A stretch of 64,000 nt of DNA from Polynucleobacter sp. MWH-UH19D (lineage in GTDB: Bacteria > Pseudomonadota > Gammaproteobacteria > Burkholderiales > Burkholderiaceae): the NCBI RefSeq assembly GCF_040409795.1, contig NZ_CP099571.1:1807439-1871438 (forward strand). The letters run 5' to 3'. Every line of letters starts with the position of its first letter. Position 1 is the first letter of the stretch. The position numbers and the translations under genes are program-made. Positions 44,054-54,433 of the stretch are shown here, piece by piece. The notes under the pieces are model-generated. The model saw nothing but the letters and a program-made list of their open reading frames with translations. It ran no database searches and was not told the DNA's origin.

Positions 44054-45056
44054 CGCCTGCTCCGTGCGCCTGTTGATCAGCATGATAGCTAGATCGCACC
44101 ATAGCACCTACAGCTGCATGAGAAAAGCCCATTTCATAAGCTTTTTCTTCAAACATTTTGAATACATCTGGATGGACATAGCGAGTCACGGGCAAATGAT
44201 GGCCTGAGGGGGCTAGATATTGACCAATCGTCAACATATCAATGTTGTGTTCGCGCATGTCACGCATGACTTCCAAGATCTCTTCATCAGTTTCACCCAG
44301 ACCAACCATTAAGCCACTTTTTGTTGGGATATGTGGGAAGCGCTCTTTAAAGTCTTTTAATAATTTCAGAGAATGCAAATAATCCGCGCCCGGACGAGCC
44401 TGTTTATACAAACGTGGAACAGTTTCTAAATTGTGATTCATAACATCAGGCAACCCACTAGGCGCATGCTCGGCAAATATGTCTAATGCCTTATCTAGTC
44501 TTCCACGAAAATCAGGCACCAACACTTCTATGCGAGTATCTGGAGAAAGCTCTCGAGACTGGGTAATGCAGTCCACATAGTGCATGGCACCACCATCGCG
44601 CAGATCATCACGATCTACGCTGGTAATGACTACATAATTCAGCTTGAGGGCTGCAATCGTACGCGCCAAGTTTGCAGGCTCTTTTTGATCAAGAGGGTCA
44701 GGCCTTCCATGACCTACATCACAAAATGGGCAACGCCTAGTGCACTTATCGCCCATAATCATAAATGTTGCAGCACCTTTGCCAAAGCACTCGCCGATGT
44801 TGGGGCAGCTTGCCTCTTCACAAACTGTTACTAATTCATTTTCACGAAGAATCTTTTTGATTTCGTTAAAACGAGAATTTCCTGAGGCAGCTTTCACCCG
44901 AATCCAATCGGGTTTTTTTAACACCTCTTCAAGCGGAACAATTTTGATCGGAATGCGAGCAGTCTTCTCACTCGATTTTTGCTTACGAGTAGCGTCATAC
45001 TGAAGATCTTGACGCGCTTCAGTAGATTGATTGGTATCCGATTTATCTATGGTCAT
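44046..45056 (-). CDS. lipA: Lipoyl synthase
   Basis: Radical-SAM enzyme inserting two sulfurs into octanoyl groups of lipoate-dependent enzymes. It has the auxiliary cluster motif [12 protein letters not shown] and the radical-SAM motif [13 protein letters not shown], plus the [11 protein letters not shown] and [13 protein letters not shown] segments. Length 336, with a longer charged N-terminal lead of ~60 residues. It overlaps lipB by 4 bases. Confidence 0.97.
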   Translation of the reverse strand: MTIDKSDTNQSTEARQDLQYDATRKQKSSEKTARIPIKIVPLEEVLKKPDWIRVKAASGNSRFNEIKKILRENELVTVCEEASCPNIGECFGKGAATFMIMGDKCTRRCPFCDVGHGRPDPLDQKEPANLARTIAALKLNYVVITSVDRDDLRDGGAMHYVDCITQSRELSPDTRIEVLVPDFRGRLDKALDIFAEHAPSGLPDVMNHNLETVPRLYKQARPGADYLHSLKLLKDFKERFPHIPTKSGLMVGLGETDEEILEVMRDMREHNIDMLTIGQYLAPSGHHLPVTRYVHPDVFKMFEEKAYEMGFSHAAVGAMVRSSYHADQQAHGAGVV

Positions 45057-45724
45057 CTGGTGTTATCTAACTCATTAAGCCCATCTAACATTAAGTGCTT
45101 TTGTAAATGCTGCAAAAGCACCTGGCTAATTCTGTCTATATTGTCCTTGATCCCGAGGGTTTGCATATCAACAGTCTTTAAGCCCTCATAACCACAGGGG
45201 TGGATGCGCCCAAACGCCTCCAAATCAGTGGCTACATTTAATGCAAGGCCATGATACGAGCAACTTTTGGAGACTTTTAGCCCTAGTGCCGCAACTTTCG
45301 CCCCAATCCACTCACGTGGCATCTGTTCCTGCTCTGCAATATAGATTCCGGGGGCGCCCACTTTTCGCTCGGCTTTCACCCCAAATTCTGACAGGGTGTC
45401 AATAAGTGCTTGCTCAATACGAAAGACTAGTTCTTTAACGTAAATTCCTAAACGCTTTAAATCAAGTAACAAATACACCACTAACTGCCCAGGGCCATGA
45501 TAGGTAATCTCCCCGCCTCGATCCACTTGAACCATCGGAATCTGATTGCTAGGAGAGTGCAAATTGCTAGAATCTCCCGCTAAGCCCAAAGTAAAAACTG
45601 GGGGATGCTCTAGCACCCAGATTTCATCAACGGTATTTGTATCGCGCTCTTTAGTAAACGCTTGCATTGCTGCATACGTTTTGGCGTAATCTGCAACGCC
45701 AAGATGTTTAACCAAAGCCTTCAT
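45053..45724 (-). CDS. lipB: Octanoyltransferase
   Basis: Transfers octanoyl from ACP to lipoyl domains, ahead of LipA. Seen: [18 protein letters not shown] with the conserved His, [29 protein letters not shown] with the catalytic Lys-containing region, and the C-terminal [29 protein letters not shown], whose Cys is catalytic. Length 223. Follows the DUF493 gene by 9 bases. Confidence 0.97.
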   Translation of the reverse strand: MKALVKHLGVADYAKTYAAMQAFTKERDTNTVDEIWVLEHPPVFTLGLAGDSSNLHSPSNQIPMVQVDRGGEITYHGPGQLVVYLLLDLKRLGIYVKELVFRIEQALIDTLSEFGVKAERKVGAPGIYIAEQEQMPREWIGAKVAALGLKVSKSCSYHGLALNVATDLEAFGRIHPCGYEGLKTVDMQTLGIKDNIDRISQVLLQHLQKHLMLDGLNELDNTR

Positions 45725-45733
45725 TAGGTCTTC

Positions 45734-46000
45734 TTAAAGAACAATACTCACCAGGGGATGGGTCGATAGTGTGCGATAGAGCTCATCTAATTGCTCTCGA
45801 CTTGTTGCAGTGATTGGCAAAGTTATGCCCAAGTAATTTCCATCTTTTGAGGGTCTTTGCTTCACCTTAGTTTCATCAAAAGTAGGATCAAACTGTTTTG
45901 CAATGTGCACAATCGCTGGCAAATAGTCAGGAATGTTTTTTCCCATGACCTTGATGGGAAATAAAGATGGATATTCAATTAACGATTTTTCTTCTGACAT
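45734..46000 (-). CDS. DUF493 (YbeD family) protein
   Basis: An 88-residue ferredoxin-fold protein. The text SLIEYPSLFPIKVMGKN and YLGITLPITATSREQLDELYRTLSTHPLVSIVL is the DUF493/YbeD signature. It is found before lipB in most proteobacteria; in E. coli YbeD resembles a regulatory ACT-like fold but has no proven role. Starts 15 bases after the hydrolase gene. Confidence 0.9.
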   Translation of the reverse strand: MSEEKSLIEYPSLFPIKVMGKNIPDYLPAIVHIAKQFDPTFDETKVKQRPSKDGNYLGITLPITATSREQLDELYRTLSTHPLVSIVL

Positions 46001-46015
46001 ACCAATGCTCTTTTC

Positions 46016-46732
46016 TTATTGCTGACGATGATCTGGCATTCCTAACCAAGCGCCAGTAATGATATTGCGTATGCAATGTAATCTGCGATGGAAAAAGTGA
46101 TCAGCCCCTGGAACTACTTGAACCGTTAATTCTTGGGGGCGCGCCCAATCAAGCACATCAATCAATGGAATTGTTTCATCTAACTCACCATGAATCAAAA
46201 TAGTGTCGGCAGGAACCTGCGCTAAGGTCCATTTACCTGCAGCACTTCCTACCATCACTAGACGCTCAGCAGGCCTACCCAATTCTGCCAATCGCTGAAC
46301 AAGATGGCTACCTACAAAACTACCAAATGAAAAACCAGAAATGACGAGAGGCAAAGTGTTAGCAACATTAATCCAAGAGTGGGTAGAAGTTGCCTCAAAC
46401 TGAGACCAACTTGATGGAGTTTGCATCCACTCGGTAACATGCAATAAATCCTCTAATTCTCCAACACCATCATCATGCACTCCTGCAGTGCCACCTACAC
46501 CACGAAAATTGGGGCGCACGCTTACATAACCCAGTTGATTAAATGAACGAGCCATGGTCTGTGCAACTTTGTTATCCATTGTTCCGCCCATTAATGGATG
46601 TGGGTGGGCTACCAAAGCAAGACCTCGCACTGCGAAGTGCGGATCGTTTTTCAACTCATCGGGAAGATCAATTGACATTTCGATTGAGCCAACAATCCCC
46701 TCAATCTGAATTAATTTACTTCGACTATTCAT
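46016..46732 (-). CDS. Alpha/beta-hydrolase fold protein
   Basis: About 238 residues of the small cytosolic alpha/beta-hydrolase family. Seen: LALVAHPHPLMGGTMDNKV, the YVSVRPNFRGVGGTAGVHDDG loop, the nucleophile elbow SGFSFGSFVGSHL with Ser in GFSFGS, and a C-terminal His in VPGADHFFHRRL. Substrate is unknown. ATG 46732 is preferred over 46750, which nearly touches the preceding gene. No signal peptide. Confidence 0.88.
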   Translation of the reverse strand: MNSRSKLIQIEGIVGSIEMSIDLPDELKNDPHFAVRGLALVAHPHPLMGGTMDNKVAQTMARSFNQLGYVSVRPNFRGVGGTAGVHDDGVGELEDLLHVTEWMQTPSSWSQFEATSTHSWINVANTLPLVISGFSFGSFVGSHLVQRLAELGRPAERLVMVGSAAGKWTLAQVPADTILIHGELDETIPLIDVLDWARPQELTVQVVPGADHFFHRRLHCIRNIITGAWLGMPDHRQQ

Positions 46733-46751
46733 ACAAAATACTTTCAACAAT

Positions 46752-47060
46752 CTAGTTAAGTTGTAAACGAGCTACAGGAGCGCCTTTAATTAAGTGTGAT
46801 TGAATTATTTCCTCGACATCATCCTGATCAATTAAGGTATACCAAATGCCTTCTGGATAAACCACCATCACCGGTCCTTCAGCACAGCGATCGAGGCAAC
46901 CAGCTTTATTCACTCGAATTTTTCCTGGGCCAGCAAGACCCAATTCTTTAGCCCTGTTTTTTGCATACTCAAATAAAGCAAACGCATTATGACGAGCACA
47001 ACAGTCTTCGCCATTGCTTCGTTGATTTAAACAAAAAAATAAATGGTGAGAAAAGGACAT
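46752..47060 (-). CDS. (2Fe-2S) ferredoxin, thioredoxin-like
   Basis: A 102-residue protein with the thioredoxin-like 2Fe-2S pattern: FFCLNQRSNGEDCCARHNA near the N-terminus and GCLDRCAEGPVMVVYPEG in the centre. It resembles Azotobacter-type FdI/NuoE-like ferredoxins. Electron partner not apparent. It lies 13 bases after the VanZ gene on the same strand. Confidence 0.9.
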   Translation of the reverse strand: MSFSHHLFFCLNQRSNGEDCCARHNAFALFEYAKNRAKELGLAGPGKIRVNKAGCLDRCAEGPVMVVYPEGIWYTLIDQDDVEEIIQSHLIKGAPVARLQLN

Positions 47061-47073
47061 AAGTTAGTACGTT

Positions 47074-48174
47074 TTAGTAATGTGAGTGCGGTTGAGGACG
47101 AAATGCGTTACGGATCATCCAAATAAAAGCCATAGGTAACCAGATCACTGAAACCGATTGCATCAAATCATTAAAGTGCAATAAGCGCCCCTGATTCCAG
47201 TGTCTTAAAGTCAATATGAAATAAGGATTATCAGGCATGATGTTGATCACGACAGTAACGCCAATTAAACAATATATAGCTAAAAACCATTTCGTACGCT
47301 GAGGCAAGCTTAGGGCCCAACGTAAAGCAATTGTTGCCAGAAACATTCCCCAAAATGCGCCGGTAGTTAACCAATTGAGGCTGAACTCAAGGCCAAATTG
47401 AAGAGCTGTAAACAAGGTCTTCAAAATGACGGTGAAACAAAGTAAGCCATTTAAGATCTGCCACTGTGGTGCTTTAACACGCATACCCAAGGAAAGCAGT
47501 AGGGCTACACCAAGCCAACAAAATCCAGTGATTAACATCTCTTGAGCTAGTTGATTGACCACAAGAGTGCCCCAATCAATAGATCCAAAAATGACATGCC
47601 CCCAAACGCCAACGCCGAGCCATGAGCTTTGTGGATAAATTTGCGACCATGGAAAAAGTAAAAACAATGCGCATACTGTCCAATTCAAACCAAACCACTG
47701 ATCAAATCTTCGCCGCAAGGCACTTCCAGACAACCACTGCGGCCCCAAAGGAATCGCCAGCAGAGCACCTAATAAACCCCCGAACACATTTGCCCACCAA
47801 TCCATTAGGCTAGGAATACGGCTTGGCACCCATGACTGCAATGTTTCCACACTTACCGCTAGAGCCGCACTTAAACCAATGGCTATGCCTAAGGCCACAA
47901 AATTTTGCCAACGCGGGTACGCAGCAAAAACCAATAAGAATCCAAAAGGGATATACGCCAAGAAATTTACCGAAACATCAAAAAGCGTAATAAACCTTGG
48001 CAAGGGGGCATCAATCCAAGCGGATGCACTAATACCATTCTGAAAATCGAAATCAAATGGGGTTAGGCTCATATAAGCAATGAGTAAGGCATAGAAAATA
48101 CTGATTGCACGAGCAAGAGGCATAGCCTGCAACGGCCAAAGCAGCTTACGGGGACGATGATCTTTTGCATCCAT
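47074..48174 (-). CDS. VanZ family membrane protein
   Basis: A 366-residue integral membrane protein with about nine helices. The N-terminal third carries VanZ-like text: AYMSLTPFDFDF, DVSVNFLAYIPFGFLLVFA and RIPSLMDWWANVFGGLLGALLA. The C-terminal two thirds are hydrophobic with no recognised domain. VanZ proteins are linked to teicoplanin resistance in enterococci but the function here is unknown. Divergent from birA, with 37 bases between starts. Confidence 0.85.
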   Translation of the reverse strand: MDAKDHRPRKLLWPLQAMPLARAISIFYALLIAYMSLTPFDFDFQNGISASAWIDAPLPRFITLFDVSVNFLAYIPFGFLLVFAAYPRWQNFVALGIAIGLSAALAVSVETLQSWVPSRIPSLMDWWANVFGGLLGALLAIPLGPQWLSGSALRRRFDQWFGLNWTVCALFLLFPWSQIYPQSSWLGVGVWGHVIFGSIDWGTLVVNQLAQEMLITGFCWLGVALLLSLGMRVKAPQWQILNGLLCFTVILKTLFTALQFGLEFSLNWLTTGAFWGMFLATIALRWALSLPQRTKWFLAIYCLIGVTVVINIMPDNPYFILTLRHWNQGRLLHFNDLMQSVSVIWLPMAFIWMIRNAFRPQPHSHY

Positions 48175-48211
48175 TCCACAATTCTAGGTCAGACCTTTCT
48201 ACAATGGAGAA

Positions 48212-49009
48212 ATGACTGCGAATTTCATCCTTGAACGTGTCGCCGAGACTAAATCCACAAATGATGATCTTTTGGATCGTTGGCGCTCAGGTCGACTCAT
48301 CGACCCTGTTGCCAGGATTGCTCATAAACAGACATCTGGAAAGGGGAGAGCTGGCCGGACATGGTTTTCTAGCCCCGATGACTCGATATGCTTCTCTGTT
48401 GCATATCCTTTTAAAAGAAGTCCCGCTCAACTGGCAGGCCTAAGTCTTTTAGTTGGCTTAGCAGTCATTGAGGGTATCACAAAAGCATGCAATTTAGATC
48501 CATCACTGTTGCTGCAAATAGGCTTACGTCTCAAGTGGCCAAACGATCTACTACTCAAAAATGCCAAACTCGGCGGGATTTTGATTGAAGGGGGGCAATC
48601 AAAACCTCACGAGCCAAGCTGGATGATTGTTGGTATTGGCCTCAATCTACGCAATACAGATGTAATAGAAAAAAATATCGGCCAAACAAATATTCAGCTC
48701 AGCGTAATAGAAAATTTATTACCAAAAGGGGCTGCTTTGCCAGATACAGAGTATCTTTGGTTAAGCTTGCTTGACTCTCTAGAGCAACATTTTCAGAGAT
48801 TTGATGAGCAGGGATTTACCCCCTACCAGCCTGCCTGGAGCACATGGGATGCCTATGAAAATCAGGCCGTCTGTCTTTCTGGAGTAGGTAAAGATCCTAT
48901 TTATGGCACAGCAAAAGGAATTGGTATTGATGGTTCACTGCTGCTAGAGCAAGAAGGAAAAATCATTTCCATTTATGCAGGTGATGTTTCATTAAGATTG
49001 CAGTCATGA
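48212..49009 (+). CDS. birA: Biotin-[acetyl-CoA-carboxylase] ligase
   Basis: Activates biotin and attaches it to the AccB carrier. At 265 residues it has only the catalytic and C-terminal domains; the N-terminal winged helix is missing, so it is not a biotin repressor. Seen: ETKSTNDDLLDRWR, KQTSGKGRAGRTWFSS, LKWPNDLLLKNAKLGGIL and GIGLNLRN. It overlaps coaX by 4 bases, a common pairing. Confidence 0.95.
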   Translation: MTANFILERVAETKSTNDDLLDRWRSGRLIDPVARIAHKQTSGKGRAGRTWFSSPDDSICFSVAYPFKRSPAQLAGLSLLVGLAVIEGITKACNLDPSLLLQIGLRLKWPNDLLLKNAKLGGILIEGGQSKPHEPSWMIVGIGLNLRNTDVIEKNIGQTNIQLSVIENLLPKGAALPDTEYLWLSLLDSLEQHFQRFDEQGFTPYQPAWSTWDAYENQAVCLSGVGKDPIYGTAKGIGIDGSLLLEQEGKIISIYAGDVSLRLQS

Positions 49010-49818
49010 GTCTATTTTTAATTTTTGATGTTGGTAATACACGCCTCAAATGGGCTGCTGTTGATTCCACAAAACAACCATCAGATCAACAAAAAAAGTT
49101 ATGGGATTATTCTGGCTCAATTAATACTCAATCATTGAAGTCAGTCGAACATCGCATAGAGTTATCAGACTATATCTCCAAAACATTGCCAAAGCCTGAT
49201 GCCATTGGCTTTAGTTGCGTTGCAGGCAAAGAGGCAATTGATCAACTTCAATCACTTTTTCCGCAATGGGAAGATATCCAGTGGAAGCAATTGAGTGGCG
49301 ACAGTACCTTTGATGGCATGCGAACCCTCTACCAAGATCCAAGCAGATTAGGATCTGATCGCTGGAGTGCGATTATTGGCGCTCGCTCCTTGTCCAAAGT
49401 AAACACGCTCATTATTAATGCAGGAACTGCCACAACTATTGATTTATTGGGCGCAAATGGTGTGCACTATGGAGGCTGGATACTGCCTGGGCTTGAATTA
49501 ATGCACAAAAGTCTTGAAACCAATACAGCGCAATTACCATTAGCGGTTCGCAACTCATCACTGCAAGGATTTGGCACCGCTACAAATGAAGCCATTATTG
49601 GCGGGTGCGATGCAGCGCAAATTGGCGCGATTCAGTACGCATTCAATTTAGCGAAACAGATGAATTTGCCTATAGAAAAAATCTGGCTTGATGGAGGTAA
49701 TGCGAAAACCCTCATGGATCAGATTCAGAAAGCAAATTTACTAAGCACTCAGAAAATTGAAGTGAGCGAAGGTCTAGTGCTACGTGGCGTTTGGGCTTGG
49801 CTGTTAAAAAACATCTAA
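49006..49818 (+). CDS. coaX: Type III pantothenate kinase
   Basis: Phosphorylates pantothenate, the first CoA step; coaD at 13066-13557 acts later. ASKHA fold with the phosphate loop FDVGNTRLKWAAVD, the GSDRWSAIIGARS segment, NAGTATTIDLLGANGVHYGGWILPG and a C-terminal LDGGNAKTL. Length 270. Common with birA in bacteria that lack CoaA. Converges on hldC. Confidence 0.95.
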   Translation: MSLFLIFDVGNTRLKWAAVDSTKQPSDQQKKLWDYSGSINTQSLKSVEHRIELSDYISKTLPKPDAIGFSCVAGKEAIDQLQSLFPQWEDIQWKQLSGDSTFDGMRTLYQDPSRLGSDRWSAIIGARSLSKVNTLIINAGTATTIDLLGANGVHYGGWILPGLELMHKSLETNTAQLPLAVRNSSLQGFGTATNEAIIGGCDAAQIGAIQYAFNLAKQMNLPIEKIWLDGGNAKTLMDQIQKANLLSTQKIEVSEGLVLRGVWAWLLKNI

Positions 49819-49834
49819 ACCAAATAAGGAAAAT

Positions 49835-50323
49835 TTAAGAACGTATTTTTCCTAGCAAACTCGTTGTAGAGCGCTCATACAAAAATGGGATAGCAACTGC
49901 TTTGCCTCCCCAAGTTTTTACTAGTTTGGTCTCTTCCAAGGTATCGATTTCATAATCGCCACCCTTGACATAAATATCTGGATGAATTTGCTCTATTAAA
50001 TTAACGGGTGTTTGCTCAGAAAAAACAATCACTAAGTTAACACTCTCCAAGGCCGCCAATAAAGCCTGTCGATCAGATTCTGAATTAATCGGCCTATCAT
50101 CACCCTTCCCCAGCATTTTGACCGAGGCATCTGAGTTCACGCCTACTACCAAGCTAGCACCTAGCGCTCGGGCTTGAGCTAAATAACTGGCATGACCACG
50201 ATGCAAAATATCAAAGACCCCATTAGTAAAAACTAATGGTCTAGGCAATTTTGCGATTCGTTCATGAAGTTGTGCTGGAGAGCAAACTTTAGACTCAAAA
50301 GACGGCGGGGAATATAAACTCAT
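49835..50323 (-). CDS. hldC: D-glycero-beta-D-manno-heptose 1-phosphate adenylyltransferase
   Basis: Cytidylyltransferase-fold protein of 162 residues. The nucleotide motif is FTNGVFDILHRGHASYLAQARALG, with SEQTPVNLIEQIHPDIYVKGGDYE later. It corresponds to the C-terminal half of the fused HldE, and in betaproteobacteria this half is often separate; the kinase half is not in the window. It makes ADP-heptose for LPS core. Divergent from the peroxidase gene. Confidence 0.93.
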   Translation of the reverse strand: MSLYSPPSFESKVCSPAQLHERIAKLPRPLVFTNGVFDILHRGHASYLAQARALGASLVVGVNSDASVKMLGKGDDRPINSESDRQALLAALESVNLVIVFSEQTPVNLIEQIHPDIYVKGGDYEIDTLEETKLVKTWGGKAVAIPFLYERSTTSLLGKIRS

Positions 50324-50412
50324 ATCGCAATATTAATGGCTTTAAGCACCTATCTGCGATTTTCATCAGAATGTCTTAGACTTGGCAGGCATAACTAGAA
50401 AAAAGAGGCTTC

Positions 50413-50994
50413 ATGAACCCCAAAGCAACCTGTCAACTCGCTATTTGGCTCTTCACATGTTTAATTGGCTTATCCGTGTATAGTCCTGCTCGTGCAACAT
50501 CTACTTGTAGTCCTCTGCTAAACCATACCTTCCCCCGCCTTCAGGATGAGGCTCCTCAAAATCTCTGTCAATATCAAGGCAAAGTGATTTTGGCGGTTAA
50601 TACTGCTAGCTTCTGTGGCTTTACCAGCCAATATGAGGGTCTTGAAAAAATTTACGCCAAATACAAAGATAAAGGTTTTGTAGTTCTCGGATTTCCCTCC
50701 AATGATTTTGGCCAACAAGAACCTGGCAGCAATAAAGAAATCGCTGATTTCTGCAAAAATACCTATGACGTAAAGTTTCCAATGTTTGCAAAAAGTAGTG
50801 TTTCAGGAAGCAATCCAAATCCTTTTTTTAAAATGCTCATAGCGAAAACAGGCACTACCCCAAAGTGGAATTTTTATAAGTACCTAATCGACCGCAATGG
50901 TAATGTCGTGGATTCTTTTGGGAGCATCACAAAACCAACGAGCAGCTCTATTACAGATCAGATACAAAAACTTTTAGAGGAAAAAGCGCAGTGA
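50413..50994 (+). CDS. Glutathione peroxidase family protein with signal peptide
   Basis: A 193-residue thioredoxin-fold peroxidase. Residues ~1-29 form a signal peptide ending ARA before TSTCSPLL, so it is probably periplasmic. The catalytic Cys is in NTASFCGFTSQYEGL, the Gln in GFPSNDFGQQEPG, and the Trp/Asn in PKWNFYKYLID. Cysteine, not selenocysteine, is at the active site. Its stop overlaps the next start (GTGA), the first of four coupled junctions in the operon. Confidence 0.93.
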   Translation: MNPKATCQLAIWLFTCLIGLSVYSPARATSTCSPLLNHTFPRLQDEAPQNLCQYQGKVILAVNTASFCGFTSQYEGLEKIYAKYKDKGFVVLGFPSNDFGQQEPGSNKEIADFCKNTYDVKFPMFAKSSVSGSNPNPFFKMLIAKTGTTPKWNFYKYLIDRNGNVVDSFGSITKPTSSSITDQIQKLLEEKAQ

Positions 50995-52376
50995 GCAAAA
51001 AAAGAATTGCCATAATCGGCGCTGGTATTTCTGGTCTAGGGTGTGCCTATGCCCTTCGTCAACAACCCAATCTCGAGTTAACTGTGTATGAAGGTGGTAG
51101 TCATATAGGAGGACACAGCAACACCATCGATTTTTCCTATGAACATCATGGGGAACAATTAACGTATGGCGTTGATACTGGCTTTCTGGTTTTCAATCGC
51201 AAAACCTATCCACGTCTGGTAAGACTCTTTGAAGAGATTCAGGTTCCAATAGCGCCCTCTGAAATGTCTTTTTCAGTCTCAATTGATACCTCTAAAAAAG
51301 ATCCCTCTCATCCCAAGCTTGAGTGGGCAGGCAATGACATCAATTCTTTTTTTGGCCAAAGATCTAATTTACTATCGCCATCCTTTTGGCATATGGCTTA
51401 TGACATTCTGCGCTTTAATCGCTTAGCAACAAAACTAGCGCAAGATCAAATTGCAGCAGGCCATCAATACGCAGAGCCAGATGAAACGATTGCCGATTTT
51501 TTAGATCGAAATCGCTTTGGCCGAAGCTTTAGAGAAAATTATTTCTTACCAATGATTGGCGCAATATGGTCATGCTCAGTCGAGCAAATGCTCGAGTTCC
51601 CAATTCAAACCATGGTACGCTTTTGTCACAATCACGGCCTTCTACAAATTCAGAATCGACCTCAGTGGCTTACGATACAAGGAGGATCTCGCGAATACGT
51701 AAAACGGATTGTTCGCGCCCTTGAAGAGTCTCACGTTACGATCAAACGTGAAAATGTTCTGTGCGTCAATGCAGCCCAAAATGGGGGTTTAGCAGAAGTT
51801 ATTAGTGCTTCAGGTGTCGCCTCATTTGATGAAGTGGTTATGGCATGTCATAGCGATCAAGCTCTAACTTTGTTACACGGCATTGATCAAGAAGCGCAAA
51901 ATATTTTGGGTGCAATTCCTTACCAAAAAAATCGAGCCATTCTTCACACAGATACAAACTTTCTTCCCATGACAAAGCGCTGCTGGGCAGCATGGAACTA
52001 CACCGCTCAATCTGGCGCGGTACCAACATCCAAACAACATGTGAGCGTGAACTACCTGATTAACCGCCTACAACCGCTTCCAAAAGCGTTACAAGATACG
52101 CAAATTATTGTGAGCTTAAATCCTTCATCGGAACCTAATCCTAAATTAGTACAACAGGAAATTCAGTATTCACATCCTGTGTTTGATATGAAAGCAATTC
52201 AAGCACAAAAGGCATTACCACTCATTCAAGGATCATCCTCAATTTGGTATTGCGGCGCATGGACTGGCTTTGGCTTTCATGAAGATGGATTGCGTTCTGG
52301 AGAGCTGGTTGCAGAAGCCTTGATTGAAAGCATGAATTCGCCGCTAAATACAATGCCTAAGCAAGATACATGCTAA
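50991..52376 (+). CDS. FAD/NAD(P)-binding amine oxidase-like protein (COG2907)
   Basis: A 461-residue flavoprotein. The dinucleotide loop is IAIIGAGISGLGCAYALRQ, the second FAD segment is YGVDTGFLVFNRKTYP, and the C-terminal FAD signature is IWYCGAWTGFGFHEDGLRSG. This is the COG2907 type, which is nearly always with DUF1365 and a Cfa-type methyltransferase. It may act on modified fatty acids; the substrate is not proven. Starts at GTG 50991, and the DUF1365 ATG follows its stop with no gap. Confidence 0.9.
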   Translation: MSKKRIAIIGAGISGLGCAYALRQQPNLELTVYEGGSHIGGHSNTIDFSYEHHGEQLTYGVDTGFLVFNRKTYPRLVRLFEEIQVPIAPSEMSFSVSIDTSKKDPSHPKLEWAGNDINSFFGQRSNLLSPSFWHMAYDILRFNRLATKLAQDQIAAGHQYAEPDETIADFLDRNRFGRSFRENYFLPMIGAIWSCSVEQMLEFPIQTMVRFCHNHGLLQIQNRPQWLTIQGGSREYVKRIVRALEESHVTIKRENVLCVNAAQNGGLAEVISASGVASFDEVVMACHSDQALTLLHGIDQEAQNILGAIPYQKNRAILHTDTNFLPMTKRCWAAWNYTAQSGAVPTSKQHVSVNYLINRLQPLPKALQDTQIIVSLNPSSEPNPKLVQQEIQYSHPVFDMKAIQAQKALPLIQGSSSIWYCGAWTGFGFHEDGLRSGELVAEALIESMNSPLNTMPKQDTC

Positions 52377-53162
52377 ATGAGTCAAGCAAAGATCAATTTT
52401 GGAGTAGTCAAGCATAGCCGCTTAAGACCAGCATTTAACGCTTTCTCTTATGGTGTTTTTACACTCACCATTCCGATGCGAGAACGCATGCGTAACCCTC
52501 ACTTGTTTGATAAAACAGGCATAAGTGACAATTGTCCGGGATTATGCTCTTTCTACGACGAAGATCATGGGCATGGGAAGGCAAATAGTCTTGCATGGAT
52601 CGAAAATATTTTGCAAGAAAACGGCATTGATCAAGTTGATGGTGAAATTTGGTTGCAGACTTTTCCCAGGGTTTTAGGATACGTTTTTAATCCCGTCAGT
52701 TTTTGGATTTGCACTAGCTCCAACAATAAGGTTCGCGCAATTTTGGCCGAAGTTAATAACACCTTTGGAGAGCGACACTGTTATCTGCTATGCAAGAACT
52801 CTGGGGATCCACTTCGATCTGGAGAAACGTATATCAGCAAAAAGGTATTTCATGTTTCGCCTTTTTGCGAAGTTCGTGGTGAATACCAGTTCCGATTTTT
52901 ATTTCCCGAGGATAGCCAATCAAAGCAAAACACGCTTGCCCGAATTGAACTCCATGAAGATGGATTGCCGCTCATTAACACCAGCATTAGCGGAGTAAGT
53001 CGCCCCCTTACTCAATCTGCTCTATATTTAGCTCTATTGCGCTACCCGTTGATGAGCCTAGGAGTAATATTCCGAATCCATTGGCAGGCATTGAAATTAT
53101 GGTTAAAAGGTGTACCCTTTCATTCGAAGCCCGAACCACCCAAGTATGAAGTTAGCAAATGA
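52377..53162 (+). CDS. DUF1365 family protein
   Basis: A 261-residue protein with the DUF1365 pattern: [58 protein letters not shown] and a C-terminal [20 protein letters not shown]. The last segment may be a membrane-associated helix. Function not known. The family pairs with COG2907 and Cfa-type methyltransferases in many proteobacteria, as here. It overlaps cfa by 4 bases. Confidence 0.9.
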   Translation: MSQAKINFGVVKHSRLRPAFNAFSYGVFTLTIPMRERMRNPHLFDKTGISDNCPGLCSFYDEDHGHGKANSLAWIENILQENGIDQVDGEIWLQTFPRVLGYVFNPVSFWICTSSNNKVRAILAEVNNTFGERHCYLLCKNSGDPLRSGETYISKKVFHVSPFCEVRGEYQFRFLFPEDSQSKQNTLARIELHEDGLPLINTSISGVSRPLTQSALYLALLRYPLMSLGVIFRIHWQALKLWLKGVPFHSKPEPPKYEVSK

Positions 53163-54433
53163 ATCGCCCTGGACAAGACTTACTTTCTCGCCTAAATTTT
53201 TCAGACCATAAAAAGGGCGTGTCACTCCCACTTAAAAGTGACTACAGCACAAAAACCATTCTTAGTCTGCTATCTCAACTAAAGAATGGATACCTCAAGA
53301 TGACCCTGCCAAATGGTCAGGTAAGGGAATTTGGTGATAAGGCTAGCTCATTACAGGCGGATATTCAAATCTTTGACTGGAGCGTATTCAAGGGTTTGAT
53401 GTCTCATGGAGATATTGGTTTTGCAGAAAGCTATATTCGAGGAGACTGGGATAGCTCAAACCTTAAAACAATTTTAGAACTCGCCATTCGCAATCGTACG
53501 ATCTTAGATAAAGCGATATACGGCACTTGGCTTGGCTCAATTTTTTATCGAGTTAAACACTGGTTAAGAGATAACAGCAAGTCGGGAAGTCGAAAAAATA
53601 TTCATGCGCACTATGATTTGGGCAATGCATTCTATGGCTTATGGCTTGATCCCAGCATGAGCTATTCCAGTGCTTGGTTCTCCGAAGGCGCAAAGCAAGC
53701 TCTTGGTGATGCACAAAAAGCCAAGATTCAACGCATCTTAAGCTGCCTTGAGACCAATCCAGATGATCATATTTTAGAAATTGGCTGTGGCTGGGGTGGG
53801 GTGATGGAAGAGGCCTTGCTTAGCGGCAGATCTATTACTGGACTCACTTTGTCCACAGAACAAAAAGTGTTCGCTGAAAATCGACTACAAAGCATAGAGT
53901 CAGCAACAAGCAAACCGCATTTTGAGGTTCGCCTACAAGATTATCGTGACTGCCAGGAGCAATTTGATGGTATTGCATCTGTTGAAATGTTTGAGGCTGT
54001 TGGCGAAAAACATTGGCCACAATATTTTGAAACCATTGCAAAATGTCTGAAATTTGGTCGCAAAGCATGCATTCAGACAATTGTCATAGCCGATGATTTA
54101 TTTGAGCGCTACCGCCACAGTACTGACTTTATTCAGCAGTACGTATTTCCTGGAGGCATGCTGCCATCTCGTGACAGCTTCAAAGCAGCCGCAGCTAAAG
54201 CTGGCTTACAAATTGAAAATGAATTTGTATTCGGAGCAGACTACGCTAAAACGCTTTGTATTTGGCGGGATAACTTTAATCAAAAACTTCAGGAAATTCG
54301 TGAGCTAGGCTTTGACGAAACATTTATTCGGCTCTGGAACTTTTATCTGATGTATTGCGCTGCTGGATTCTCAGAGCGCAATATTGACGTTGTGCAATTT
54401 ACTCTCAGCCACTCTTCATATAAGACATCATGA
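53159..54433 (+). CDS. Cyclopropane-fatty-acyl-phospholipid synthase family methyltransferase
   Basis: A 424-residue SAM-dependent enzyme that acts on unsaturated chains of membrane phospholipids. Signatures are the [28 protein letters not shown] block, the SAM loop [32 protein letters not shown], and the [11 protein letters not shown] segment. The N-terminal ~125 residues are the lipid-binding domain. It may be a classical Cfa or a relative making methylated or furan fatty acids, which the operon context would favour. Overlaps both neighbours by 4 bases. Confidence 0.93.
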   Translation: MNRPGQDLLSRLNFSDHKKGVSLPLKSDYSTKTILSLLSQLKNGYLKMTLPNGQVREFGDKASSLQADIQIFDWSVFKGLMSHGDIGFAESYIRGDWDSSNLKTILELAIRNRTILDKAIYGTWLGSIFYRVKHWLRDNSKSGSRKNIHAHYDLGNAFYGLWLDPSMSYSSAWFSEGAKQALGDAQKAKIQRILSCLETNPDDHILEIGCGWGGVMEEALLSGRSITGLTLSTEQKVFAENRLQSIESATSKPHFEVRLQDYRDCQEQFDGIASVEMFEAVGEKHWPQYFETIAKCLKFGRKACIQTIVIADDLFERYRHSTDFIQQYVFPGGMLPSRDSFKAAAAKAGLQIENEFVFGADYAKTLCIWRDNFNQKLQEIRELGFDETFIRLWNFYLMYCAAGFSERNIDVVQFTLSHSSYKTS

